DNA of 64,000 nucleotides, taken from Endothia cerciana. Taxonomy: Eukaryota; Ascomycota; Sordariomycetes; Diaporthales; Cryphonectriaceae. Within the stretch, counting starts at the first letter, position 1. Each line of letters starts with the position of its first letter. The stretch is from the NCBI GenBank assembly GCA_026119935.1, contig JALRMH010000028.1, positions 62,001 through 126,000 on the forward strand, given 5' to 3'. Positions 46,719 to 57,704 of the stretch are shown piece by piece. A model generated the notes under the pieces. The model worked only from the letters and a program-made list of their open reading frames with translations, was not told the DNA's origin and did no database searches. The position numbers were made by a program, and so were the translations under genes.

Positions 46719-49385
46719 TTGCGACACCCGGAAGAGTCTTCTCGCTGGAGAAGGGTATGGGCCCATCCATGGGTTTCCACCCACCTTTCAATCGTGCCGA
46801 CAAAGGGCAGTTGCACGTGTACATAGTTTTAGGATTCACATTTCTTCCTTCTATTTGTTTCCGATAGCGCTCCGGCTTCGTTGAACAGAGGAAGCAATAC
46901 CACAGCAGACATTAAATGAGTGGGGCACGCTCAGATTCTCAGCTCAGTTTGTCCAGGCGCGCCAGAGGACAGCCCAGTGTAGCGACCAGAAGGGACGAAT
47001 GACGTGAACCAAGCACGAATACTGACCCGGTGGATAAGCCAGACTGCCATCTCAGTGGCCAGATCAAGTTGGACAGCCGGATCCGACGCCCATAGACCGC
47101 TCGCCGCGCGAAATGAGACCCTCCAGAAGTGGTCTCGATTTCGTCCTACCACACCATCATCATTTTGGAATCATGACCTAGTGGAGCAGAAGTGAAACAA
47201 GGCACTTGCGTCAACCCCGAGGATTCTTCAAGCCATTACCGCTCTAGGCGATTGATCCCCGCAAGCCCTCGAACCTGTCAGTAGGCATGAGCATTTTTAA
47301 CCTGTGAGCCATGAGGTCTTTCATTACTGGTGCGACGGTGAGATGCCTGGAAATTCATCGACCAAGTTAATCCTTCTTCCCAACAGAACAAACATATCTC
47401 CATGCAGCATAATTTACCAAGGACCCTAAGTTCCTGGGGCGAATAAGGCTAAAACAAAGTCTAAGCAAGGGCCTGTCCTTGTTTTTCTCGATCCGACTGG
47501 TAAGTCCAGTCTATCAAATTATATGCAAAGAGCAGAAATCTGACCTATCATCTCAGAATACATGCAGTCGCCGACCTTCGGGTTTTCCGATCTGAACCGG
47601 GGATGAGTCCCAGCTGAGATCTGTCTGTGCGTTTGCAGGCGGGATCTGCTTGCATGATGGGCGGGATTTTTGCAAGACGCCCCTTTTTCTTTCCTTCTTC
47701 TTTTCTCCTGCCCCTTGTGACCTTGCTTTGGCATCCAATACGTCGGGTCACAAAGCCCGCATGTAAGTGTTGCAGTGTGGGAGCTGCAGGTGTTCGCAGG
47801 TTCTTGGGAATGTTACCAACAATATCCGAACTTCTGCGGTCGACTCCCGGTGCTACAAGTTGGCCGGTAAGTAATGACTTGCTGAGAATATCCAAGTGCG
47901 TGAGCCCGGCTCCGAGCTAAGCCATTCAAAATGTTGTGGCCTTCAGGGGAAAGGAGAATGACGAGAGTGGCGAGACAAGAAGGGTCACGTACTCATCTCG
48001 TTCCAGAACTCGGCCCACGTCTAGCGTTCCCTTCAATAATCTAGACGCGACAAGTGGAACCTGCCGCCGGCATCTACGAATCTCTAGAGAGCTGGGGGTT
48101 GAGATCCCACCTTGGTGCATTGGAAGAGCCGAGAGTCAGGACGGCCGAAATGGAAAGGTGGCACAGATCTCAAGCGCTCCGGCATCCTTCTTAGGGACCA
48201 CTCTGGATCATCTACGACCTCGAACAGTCTCAACGATTGTGTCATTCGAGTCCAAAAAGCCAAGAACCGTTTAGGGTCCCCCGCCTAGTCTCGGTAGGTG
48301 GGCACTATTTGAGCATTTGCTCCGCTGTCAGACGATTAGCCTCATCGACTGTCAGTCGCACGACAGTGTGGCTTGCATGGCTTGCATGGCTTGCATGGCT
48401 TGCATGGCTTGCAGGGCTTGCATGGCTTGCAGGGCTTGCAGGGCTTGCAGGGCTTGCAGGATGTGCAGGGTTTGCAAGGCTTGCCCTGACTCTGCGGCTA
48501 CCTGTCGAGAGCCTCGCCGCTCCCGATTTCTGCGGGTTGAGGGCAAAAGCAAGTGGCTGGCTACTTTCTGTCTCGGGGATTATGGTGGGTTAGAAACACT
48601 GTGGAGAGAAGAGAACGCTATCAGGTACCTGCATATACCTGCAGCACACCCTTAATGCCATCGGCAAGTCAATATCTGGTGTTCCGGGCCGCGGTTGAGG
48701 AATGTTGACCGAAGGGAAGTTGGCCACTTCGTGTCTTGCGTGACGACCCCAGCCATGTGAGGGCGTGGGTGGGCCATGGTCGCCGAGATTGTGGGTGTTC
48801 GTGTTTCCCATCGAAGAAGATGAATCCCCCCAAAATACGATGAGAGAATGACAGGGTCTGATGTAATGCCCGCGAAGTAGTTTTTGAGGTGTTGAATTGT
48901 GCCTGTGATGTGGCTCTAACCAGTACATTCTTCAGAATCCTGTTCCTGGATTGGCCGCCTTCCAAGCCGCAGTGCTCTCTAGATGCCAACTGTTTTCATC
49001 TCCAATTCACGTCGTCATGAAATCCTTCCGCCTCCCCAAAGTAAAAGCACATACAGACTCTGATGACCTCGAACGATGAGATGGAGTGACTTTTGTAATA
49101 GACGTATGAGGTTCTCCTGAATGCCTTCTTGAATGCCTTTCAACGAGAGTGATGATTAACGCCACGTTAATGATATGCTGGATCATGCTGGATCCTCGTG
49201 AGCTTCATTAGACGGGTCCCCAGACTTCGTGAATGATTATGAACGCACGTGAGCGAGAAATTGTGAACAAGACCCGAGCGTGTCAAGCCTGTCCTTCGAG
49301 CCGATTGCTGTCTAGCATCAAGCCAGGGCCGAAAAGAATCTCGACAGACAACAAGTTTCTGCCCCTGCCAGATGGCTGGCTTCAT
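46719..49385. other. Intergenic, 2.7 kb
   Basis: No gene is recognised. The main feature is a 9-base minisatellite (48371-48478). Short open frames over the repeat are simply translations of it. Confidence 0.5.
48371..48478. repeat. 9-bp minisatellite GCTTGCATG/GCTTGCAGG, 10 units plus 2 degenerate
   Basis: Ten tandem copies of GCTTGCA(T/G)G occur, with the variant base in the order T T T T G T G G G G. Two further decayed copies follow. It is non-coding as far as I can tell. Confidence 0.95.
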
Positions 49386-50635
49386 TCACAGAGGTGAGAA
49401 GAGCGGGCTGCTGCTAGGCTCAATCTTGACATCTTTTGGGTGGGATGATGTTGATGGGTTTTCGGCTTCAGGCACGCGCTTCTTCTTCGTCTTCATCTCG
49501 CTCTGCATCTTGGCGAGCAGAGCCGCGGCACCGGGCTGCGCTTTGGTCCTGCTGCCCGTATTCTTCTGTACGTGCCGCTTGAGGTGGTCACGGAAGTTGT
49601 CACACCTCCCAAAGACCTTAGGCTTTGGCACGCAGAAATCACAAACCCACTTGGTTGGATTGTCTACGTGTACTCTGCCATGGACAGTCAGCTTCTGGCA
49701 AACCCTCGCGCACACTCATTGTCTCGGATGACGTACTCGCTCTTGTGCCTTTTGAGGTGCTCGGCTCTAGAGTAGACTTTGCCATTGCACTCGTCGCACT
49801 TGTATTTCCTGGGCGGGATTCTGTCCAAGTTCTTGGTGACCCTATGGGTTCTCTGGGATTGAGCCCCAGACCTTTGGATTGACCTGGGCTTTGCCGTTCG
49901 AACCTTGGTAGGCGTCCCCTGAAGACGCTGTTGGAGCATCGCTGAACTTTGTTGCGGCCCGTCCATAGCAACCCTCCTCCTGATGTTGCCATAAGAGCTG
50001 CCGAGCTGGGCGGAAGGTGTCGTCAGAGACAAGGCGGGCGATGAGAAGGTGATAGGGCTTCCGCCACCGTGTTGTCCCCAGATCGAAGTCAGGTCGCAGT
50101 TGGGAGTACTGCTGCCAAACTGCGGCGGGGGTGTGGGGATCATGAAGGGGGTTGATCCAAGGGCGTCAGAGAGGCCAGCGTAGGTGTCGACGTCCTGTGT
50201 GGGTGTGAATTCTAGCCCCCCCTGTACAGATAGCGTGCTGTCAAATAGGTTATTGCACCGCGATGGCGTCGACGGCAGCCCGTGGCTCAACATGTTTGGA
50301 GCCACCGTTGACTTCATGTCAACCGGGAAGTAGGCCGACGTCGCCGAAGGTGGAGGGGTGAAGTCGAACATGAGAGTCTCATTGTCGTAGGAGCCGTCAA
50401 AATTCATGGGTTGCTGTGGAGTGGAAGTCCTGGAGGTAGGTGTGAAGGGATCGTATAGGGATGATGCTGACGAAAAGCTCCCAGTTGTCGACGGGCAGGA
50501 GGATGGGCACGAAAGAGACTGACTACCAAAATTGTAGCTGTTCCCGGTATCTATCTTCAGATCAAGCATGTTGATGGTCTCATCGGTGCAGTCCTCGAAG
50601 TCGAAGCTGGTGTTGGCATGTGCCTTGAGCGCCAT
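49386..50635 (-). CDS. C2H2 zinc-finger transcription factor, 395 aa
   Basis: Two exons are modelled: 50635-49737 and 49674-49386, with a 62-bp GTACGT...GGCAG intron in phase 2. The N-terminal 240 residues are Ser/Pro/Thr-rich (activation-like) and begin MALKAHANTSFDFEDC. The frame is open further upstream to 50806, but that part reads like leader. A basic segment (VRTAKPRSIQRSG) precedes finger 1, YKCDECNGKVYSRAEHLKRH. The intron falls between the fingers. Finger 2 is WVCDFC...KVFGRCDNFRDHLKRH, with a wider Cys-His spacing. A Lys-rich tail ends PSSSPLFSPL. Tandem fingers of this kind bind DNA; the target genes are unknown. I do not recognise the orthologue group. Its nearest conserved neighbour is the cutinase 2.7 kb away, with no evidence of a link. 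Confidence 0.85.
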
Positions 50636-53600
50636 CTTGTCTTCTACAAGCCCAGGAAGGATGAGAAACAAGTGAGTGTCCTGAAGGAGCGGTTTGAACT
50701 TGAAGCTGTTGAGAAGGGGGTCCCAAGAGGAATGTCGACACGAATGTTCTCTAGATATAATCAAGATTGTGAGGTATGTTAAGGGAGCCTTGAAAGCTAC
50801 GACCATTAGCCAGAGACCTCTAATATAAGGGCCTGTAAGTGAGCGGCTCGTTGGAATGCGGTTCCTGAGCCGACGAGCGTCACCCGATTCTTAGAGGTGG
50901 CGTTCATGCTGCAAGCCTGGCCAATCTTCGAACGAGACAGGGTGGGAGGCTGGCCCGTCAAAACTGTGATCTACGATAAACGAGAGACATCCCTACACCA
51001 GCCTATTGCATGCATGAAGGCGATGTTTTAGGTGCGAATAAAGTCCCCACGGAGGACGGGCAGGACCCCGGGTAGGGCCTCTGTCGGGTTTGTTCTGCCC
51101 AGAAGACTTGAAGGAAAATCAGCACATCCATGACATGCCGTATCAGGCCGGACCTCGCCCTCGCAGAAGTATGAACACTTTTTCATGGACGATCAAAACG
51201 TTGCTATCATCGAGTGGGGATACATACCCAAAACAACATACGGCAAGTAGCAAGGCACACGTTAGGTCTCTTGATGGACACCCGCTGGAATGATACAGGG
51301 AGCTAGTTCCGCCGTAAGAGCCGTTGCAGCCACATACATTGACCGGTTTGAGACAGCACTTCTGGATAACGAGCCAAGAGACCGATCTGTCCCGTACGTG
51401 ATTGATTGGTTTTCTTCCATAGATACCTGACGTAGGCAACAATTTGCACAGAGCTTGCACCGTTTGGCTAGCGATTCCACCGGCTAAAATCGATGTGAAG
51501 CTGAAATCGGAATAGGCTGCTCAAGGAGAAGCAACTCGAGGCATGGGCCGAAGCCTAAGGAGGTACTTTGATAGAGGTGAACTTGAAACATTGAGCTCGA
51601 AGATTCGGCCGGCGTACAAAGATTCAGCCGGCCTCCACGACGCATTGCTGGCTTGGTCACAGGCATCAACGATGTGTAAATGCACACACCAATCCTTGAG
51701 ACGTAGTGAAACTGCCTTCATTGCTTCAAACAAGTCCTCTGGCCGCTAGATCCTGTTGGGGGGTGGGGGGGGGGGGGAAAGCAGAGGCCCTGCGTCCATT
51801 CGAGGATTCAGCTTGCTTGCCATTTGCGAGAAGCAAGGCGGATGATGCCGGTGGGGATATCCCTCAGGGCTATCACAAATTCAATGTCGAGGATCTCCCG
51901 TCAGATCTGAGATGCGGAACCCGCATATGCGTCTTTGATTGTTCTTGAGCCTAGGCCCAATCATTTCCAAGAAGCAGTAGATTTGATGCCAAGCACGCGG
52001 AAAGTTCCTGCGGCCCCCCGGCAGCCGCCAATGTAAACTTAAGCAGGCAGTGGACGTTGATCCTTGACCACGCCGTGCTGACCTTGTCTTCGCCGAACTG
52101 GATCAATCCATGGGCGGATGTTGAATGCAAGTCATCGTAGGTAACCCGAATCCAGCCGCCGGTCAGTGCACGAGAACAGGTGGCTTAGCCTGGGAGACCA
52201 TGTTGATGTTAAAATGACGTTATCGTCTTCCTTCGGCACTGAGTCTGAACCGAATCTGCTGAGCTGTCAGAGCCGTATCGTCGACTCAACGGGCGGACGT
52301 GGTGTGCAAATGTTGTCGTTTGTGTCCAACCGTTTGTGCCTGGTTTTCTGCCACAAGTGAAAGCACACAGATAGAGTGACCTCTCTAGCCAAAATCAGGC
52401 GGATCGCGAAGAATGAATCGCGCGTGGACGAGGCCATTGACGCTGGACTTGAGTGTGGCTCGGGGTGCACAGACAGCCATGAGTATTTCCGAGCCGCAGT
52501 AAAATCATCCGACCTGGCGTCCTGTGGATCCTTAGATGTACCACGTACCATAGATCCCGCCCCCCTTGCAAATGAACAGGGGGGCGGAAATACTCGACAT
52601 TGTACTTTGCTTTTTCCCAGAACAACCCCAAGAAAGCAAACTCTGGGCCTGCCTCTTCTCGGGTCACCAGGTGGGCTTTAAGACTCGGCGAAGGGCTCTA
52701 CTGTTCCGTGCTGCCCCTTCGGATTTGCCCTTGGTTCCCAGGTGAAGTCCAGACAGACCTGTGTCAAAGCGCCCTGATTTCTCCATACATCTGCGTCACC
52801 CATCTGGCGTGACGTCCGGTGGCAGTACGAAGATGGCTTAGGGGCCTGAAAGAATGGCTGCGCCTCGTCGAGGGCCCTAGCTGCCAGGGCAGCCACCGCG
52901 AGGCCGGCCTCCCCGCTATCGCGCGCCCCGGAGGCGACCTTTCATCTCTCTTGGGACCTTTGGACTGTGAGTGGCAGGGCCTTCGGGGCCGCCTGAAAGG
53001 CCGGCCCAGATTACTTATGATCTTACGACCGAACTTTGCATCTGTGAAGGACAAACAATGTCCGGTGCAGAACCATCTGTTGGCCCTGGCCGTGATAGCT
53101 CTAAGGCGAAGAAGGGATAGCACTGAACTCCTCATGTCTTGAAAAATCGGTGGCCGTTGTCAGCCACTTTGTCAGACCAGCCTGGATTGTTAGACCGAGA
53201 GCCGTGCGACTCGTGTCCATTCCCTGCGCCCTTCACAGGAGGCCAGCCTGTAGAGGCTTGGCGTGGGCGAGGGGACAATCACTGGTATGAGCATGCGTCT
53301 TCGAATTGCCAGATCACTGCCAGATCGAGGCATCGCTGGTTTCTAGACTCGGGGCCTGGAATGCTGCTATCGAGTTGTCTTCCCAAATCAAATCTAGTCA
53401 TGAATCGGCCTCGTCAGTTCTGTGCGGGCCTTGCTTCCGTGGTCTTGCCGAGAGGCCCTCGGCCGTGCTTTTCCCTCCCGTGCCTCCTTAGACGCAAAGC
53501 CGACCCATCCGGACGAGATTGTGAGTCTTCAGCCATGCCAAAGTAGGCAAGTTTTCTCTGATGGCTGGGTCAGTGTCCTGTGGGGCTGCGGGAGGATTGA

Positions 53601-56600
53601 TGGGCGGCTGGAACCTTGCTACCCACTTCATGCTGTCGAACGGAATTACAAAATGATATCCTCCCTTCCCGTCATGACTTGGCCGAGTCGCTGTTGCCTG
53701 CCCAGGTGCTGACAATGCCGCATCGAGAGACGAGTCCTGCTCCGGCCTTGGTTCGTGTACTTCCTTCAACGCACTAAGCCCCGGGTCCACTCACATCTGA
53801 GAATCGAAACCTCGCCGGATTATTTTTGCTCGCATGAGAGAGAGAGAGAGATCCCCAGGATTTGGGACACTGTCCGTATTCGTGGTTGCGTTGTAGGCTG
53901 GACAGACCTGGTCTGTCTGAGTGATTGCTCGGAGAATCATGTGAGCAGCTTTCTCTGCTTGTAACCATGTCTGCTATCGCTGTCCACGGCCTATGACGCT
54001 CCTCCCATCCCCATACTTGGGATCTTCGTAAGACTGATCAGCACTCACGGTCTCTCCGTAACCAGCGGCATCCCTTCGCTCCGCGGAGACTCTACACCCC
54101 GTGACCAATCCTTCCGCCGAACTACTTGATCGATAGATCCAGAGCCTGACCTGTCCTCCAGGCTCCTGATCACGAACCATGCCTCTATAACTCCATCTTG
54201 CTGAATGTCTCACGTCACCGCGACAGCCGCCAGTGTGTCATCTTGACCAGCCAACCCCCTCGTGCTGTCCTCCTGGTATTGGTCACCTATGTAGACATGA
54301 CACATATCACGACCTTGCATGTGATGAAACTGCCCTGTCCAAAACTCGATAGTCCAGACCTGCATCCACTCACAACTTCAGTTGCGGATCCACTCGTCCC
54401 GTCTGGTCGATGCACAGCAGATTCCCCGTGGAAAGGCCGCACGAGGCTCTGGATGATTCTCGGGGGTTCTTCGAAAAAGAATATTCCCCGCGTCTCTCTG
54501 GGAGGCGGCAAATTTCACTGGGCTGCTGTGCTCTTGTGGAGACGTAGATGTCAGTCACATAATGACAATGTGGACGGACGTGCTTTAGGAAAACTCTGTA
54601 TGCTGGTCCCACCGTGAACCGAGCAAAAGCGAAATCTCCCAGGATTTGAGGTGGGGTTCTGCTGGAGTCGTGATGCCTTCGAGGGCACAGTCCTCCGCAT
54701 TAGCCACGGACTTCCCGACGAAGGATGCTGGTGATGGGCAGTATTTCGCAGCTTGCTGTCCAGATTGAGGTGTTCTGTCCGCTCCAAGGAGGCCGTACAT
54801 ATGGTGCTGACCTGAGAACAAGGGGAAAGGTGGTACTTTATTTCTTAGCTATCGGCCATACGGAAGCGGAATGAAGCCGAGATCGAGACCTTATTCTTGT
54901 TATAGGAGGGCGGGAAAAAGAAAAGTCCCTCTTTATCTACGTAGCTGTTACGTACGCGCACTAACCATATTCGGGACTTATAGGAACCGTTATCAAAGGA
55001 ATTCCCGCGCATAGACCTTTGATACAATCTGGCAGTCTGTCGCTATGGAAGCTATACGTTTTATGAAAATGTGCTATATTAGCAACATCTAGAATATTCC
55101 TTATCCATTTCCTAGATGAGAAAGGTTGCTTCCTGATGTAAGGCTGGAATTATTTATATTACCCTCGAACCTTCTAATATAGAATATTGTTCCCCAATGG
55201 AACACTGTTCCTCAGCGCGCCCCACCCTCCAAAAGGCAGGAGAAAGTAAGTTGGCCGGAAGCATGCCATTAGTTCTGACAGTGTCGTCATTTCTCGCTTA
55301 CAGTACGGCATGTCGCTGGCATGCCAGGGCCGTCATTGCTCGTATATGTAGGTCCCAGGTAGTACGATACCCTGAGGCATCCTATCAGCACAGCCGCCCG
55401 ACGGCGAGCATCAGTCATTGTCGTTGCGGTGGGTGATACGGTCAAAATATAAAGAGGTTGTAAGGTGGGTGGGTCTGAGGTTCGAGAAACCCCCGATTCC
55501 CAGGTCTTTCTTGAAGTATATCATTTCCAGAGTTCCCGTCGTACAAAGTGCGTTTCATCCTCGTCAACTCTGCTTCAACCATGTGTGTCCTCCACGTCCG
55601 CCCCTACACCTGCGACAAGCATTCTGAGCAATGGGTCGAACGCTGCCAACTTTACCTGGGCGGAGTAGATTGTAAAAACTCCATCGAGTCCTTGGCCGGG
55701 AATACCGGAGCAGGTGGCATGAGGTTATACACCCTGAGAAACGAAGGGACGTGTATGGTCTGCGGGATCTGGAATCCGCATGATCAGTGTAAGTGAGCCT
55801 CGGCACCGGTCAGAGCCCGGCTCAGGTTTATCATGGATGCTGAAAGAACATCAGAATGAGCATTGCGAGCCTGTCAACCATCTAGGGCCATCAACGTCGA
55901 GTGGGTCCCAGATTTCTGGGAGGTTTGTCTAAATAAAGGATGACACCCTCGCATACTACTCTTAGTCTGTGGCGATGTGGGATTACGGGGTCGGTTGAGC
56001 CAACAATGATGGGGAAACGACCAACAGAGGTGGAAAAACTAACCTGTTCATTCGGGAGTTCTTGATCTACAGGCGGTTGCTATGTAGCAAGGGAACAGAC
56101 AAAACTTAGTCGTGGTAGCACTGGGGTCATTCTGTACGTCGACGGATTCTCTTAGCGAAACCCCACAGTTCTGCCTACAATGAAACGCACACATGGACAC
56201 ACACCATCATCATCTATGCTCTTGTATATGCATATCGGCTGCTAGTTAAGATTCCTGGTGGTGAGTCCTCCTATCTCCAAGGGCCGACCGAGACAGCGAG
56301 CAGTCAACGAGACCTTGTAGTTGGTAGCGACACTGCCAAGCCCACTCGTCCATCAAGGTACATTGCAGCACCCCTCGACTTGCATCCACGCAGGTGTCGT
56401 CTCCGATTTCATGGCAACAGCAGGCCCCCAAAGGAAAGAGTGATCCTGCTAGCGCCCGTCCGGTTCCAAGAGGATTCATTCGTGGGCCGAGGTATCGCGG
56501 TACATACGGTTGGTACCTTCAGCCGCGTGAAGTGGTACCACTGCAGCCACCGTGTGTGGTTACAACTCCTCGCTGGAGAACAAAGCGGATCGTCAGCCTG

Positions 56601-57704
56601 ACATGTGGTGACAGCGGGAACTGCCATCCAGTGTCACACCCTCGAGCAGAGCCAATCTGGCTGGACCCCAGGACCAGGGACCCGGCAGCATGCGTTCGAT
56701 ATCATGCACGATCCAGGACCAGTGGAGCCACCGCTGGACCAGTGGGCGCTCTGTGATGTAACGATCCGCCCGCAGCAGTCACCCGCTACCGAAGCAAATA
56801 GGAGCTCACCCAGGCGCCGAGTCGGGAATGCAACTGTATTGCTCCGCCCGGCTCTCGGCATACCTCGATCGCTTCCAGCTTGCTCGGCACAGGTGTGCCT
56901 AGTACATTGTAATATAAGCCACGCTGGAAGAACTCGTCTTGGAGACAAGGTGGGACGAAGAAGCTCACATGAGACGCCGATCGTCTTGCCTTCTTCGGGA
57001 CATGAGAGCATTCTCGGCAGCCGTAATCGTATATAAAGTTTAGAAAATGACCGACCCAGCACTAGACTGTCCGATATTCAGCTGTGATGGATCGGAACCG
57101 CCGAGGACATCACAGAGACAACGGGGCATGATGTGCATGAGGATGACTTCGCGCTTCGCCTGTAGGGTCAAGTAAGCTCGCTTCACTCTGAGATGTGTTG
57201 CATGGTAGTGGTGTGAACGTCATGTGCTACCTGCCTGCATCGTATCTTGCTAAGGTGACTGGTAGGCCCTGCGCCGACCTTTCCTCCGATTCGCATAGGA
57301 TTTCGTCGAATCGACATCACTCAAGAGAACCGTGATTCAAGCGGGCGGACACGTAAACATTGTTGCATAGGGCGGGTGTGGACCCTGGACGACCCTCGGG
57401 GTCTTGTGACCAGCCATTTCTAGCTGAGTTTTCGATCGTGGTATGCCTGTGGTCTCCGCGCGCTGCACCCAAGGCCTAGAACATTCGCTACCATCTTTGC
57501 ATGATGCTTATGCCATTGATATCGCAATTGCAACGTGTGGATGCCAATTTAAATTGTCCATGCGGGTGCTACTCCGCAGGAAGCTGACGATCCCAGAGGA
57601 TATCAAAAGTATCGCTTGCGCGAACAAATCGCATGACGGTGGTTCCCTCTCATCCCGGTAGTCGGAACGTCTCCGCGGGCTCGCTTCAGTGCCAGGGTCT
57701 CTCC
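50636..57704. other. 7-kb stretch with no recognisable large gene
   Basis: Apart from a tentative small Cys-rich frame (55581-55796) I see no gene. The first 300 bp are likely promoter of the zinc-finger gene. A G13 run lies at 51765-51777, a GA microsatellite near 53836-53850, and an AT-richer patch at about 54840-55200. The final part is the 3' flank of eIF2B gamma. Open frames of 100-145 codons on both strands overlap each other and lack motifs. Confidence 0.5.
55581..55796 (+). CDS. Small Cys-rich hypothetical protein, 71 aa (tentative)
   Basis: This short frame begins MCVLHVRPYTCDKH and has seven Cys in 71 residues (2, 11, 22, 31, 58, 61, 70), with a CMVC pair. It has no signal peptide. 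Short fungal proteins starting MC with a Y-x-C-x-x-H pattern are known hypotheticals, and this resembles them, but I cannot assign a function. A strong donor GTAAGT (55789-55794) overlaps the last codons. Splicing to AG at 55854 would stop immediately after Gln 69, whereas splicing to AG at 55885 would add about 15 residues. The true 3' end is therefore unclear. It sits in the large gene-poor stretch next to an AT-richer patch. Confidence 0.35.
   Translation: MCVLHVRPYTCDKHSEQWVERCQLYLGGVDCKNSIESLAGNTGAGGMRLYTLRNEGTCMVCGIWNPHDQCK

Noticed and set aside
47221..47300. Possible tRNA T-arm (GGTTCGAG on the minus strand)
   Set aside because: The flanking bases do not pair into a T stem and no acceptor stem or anticodon arm can be drawn. 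The similar GGTTCGAG near 55150 fails the same way.
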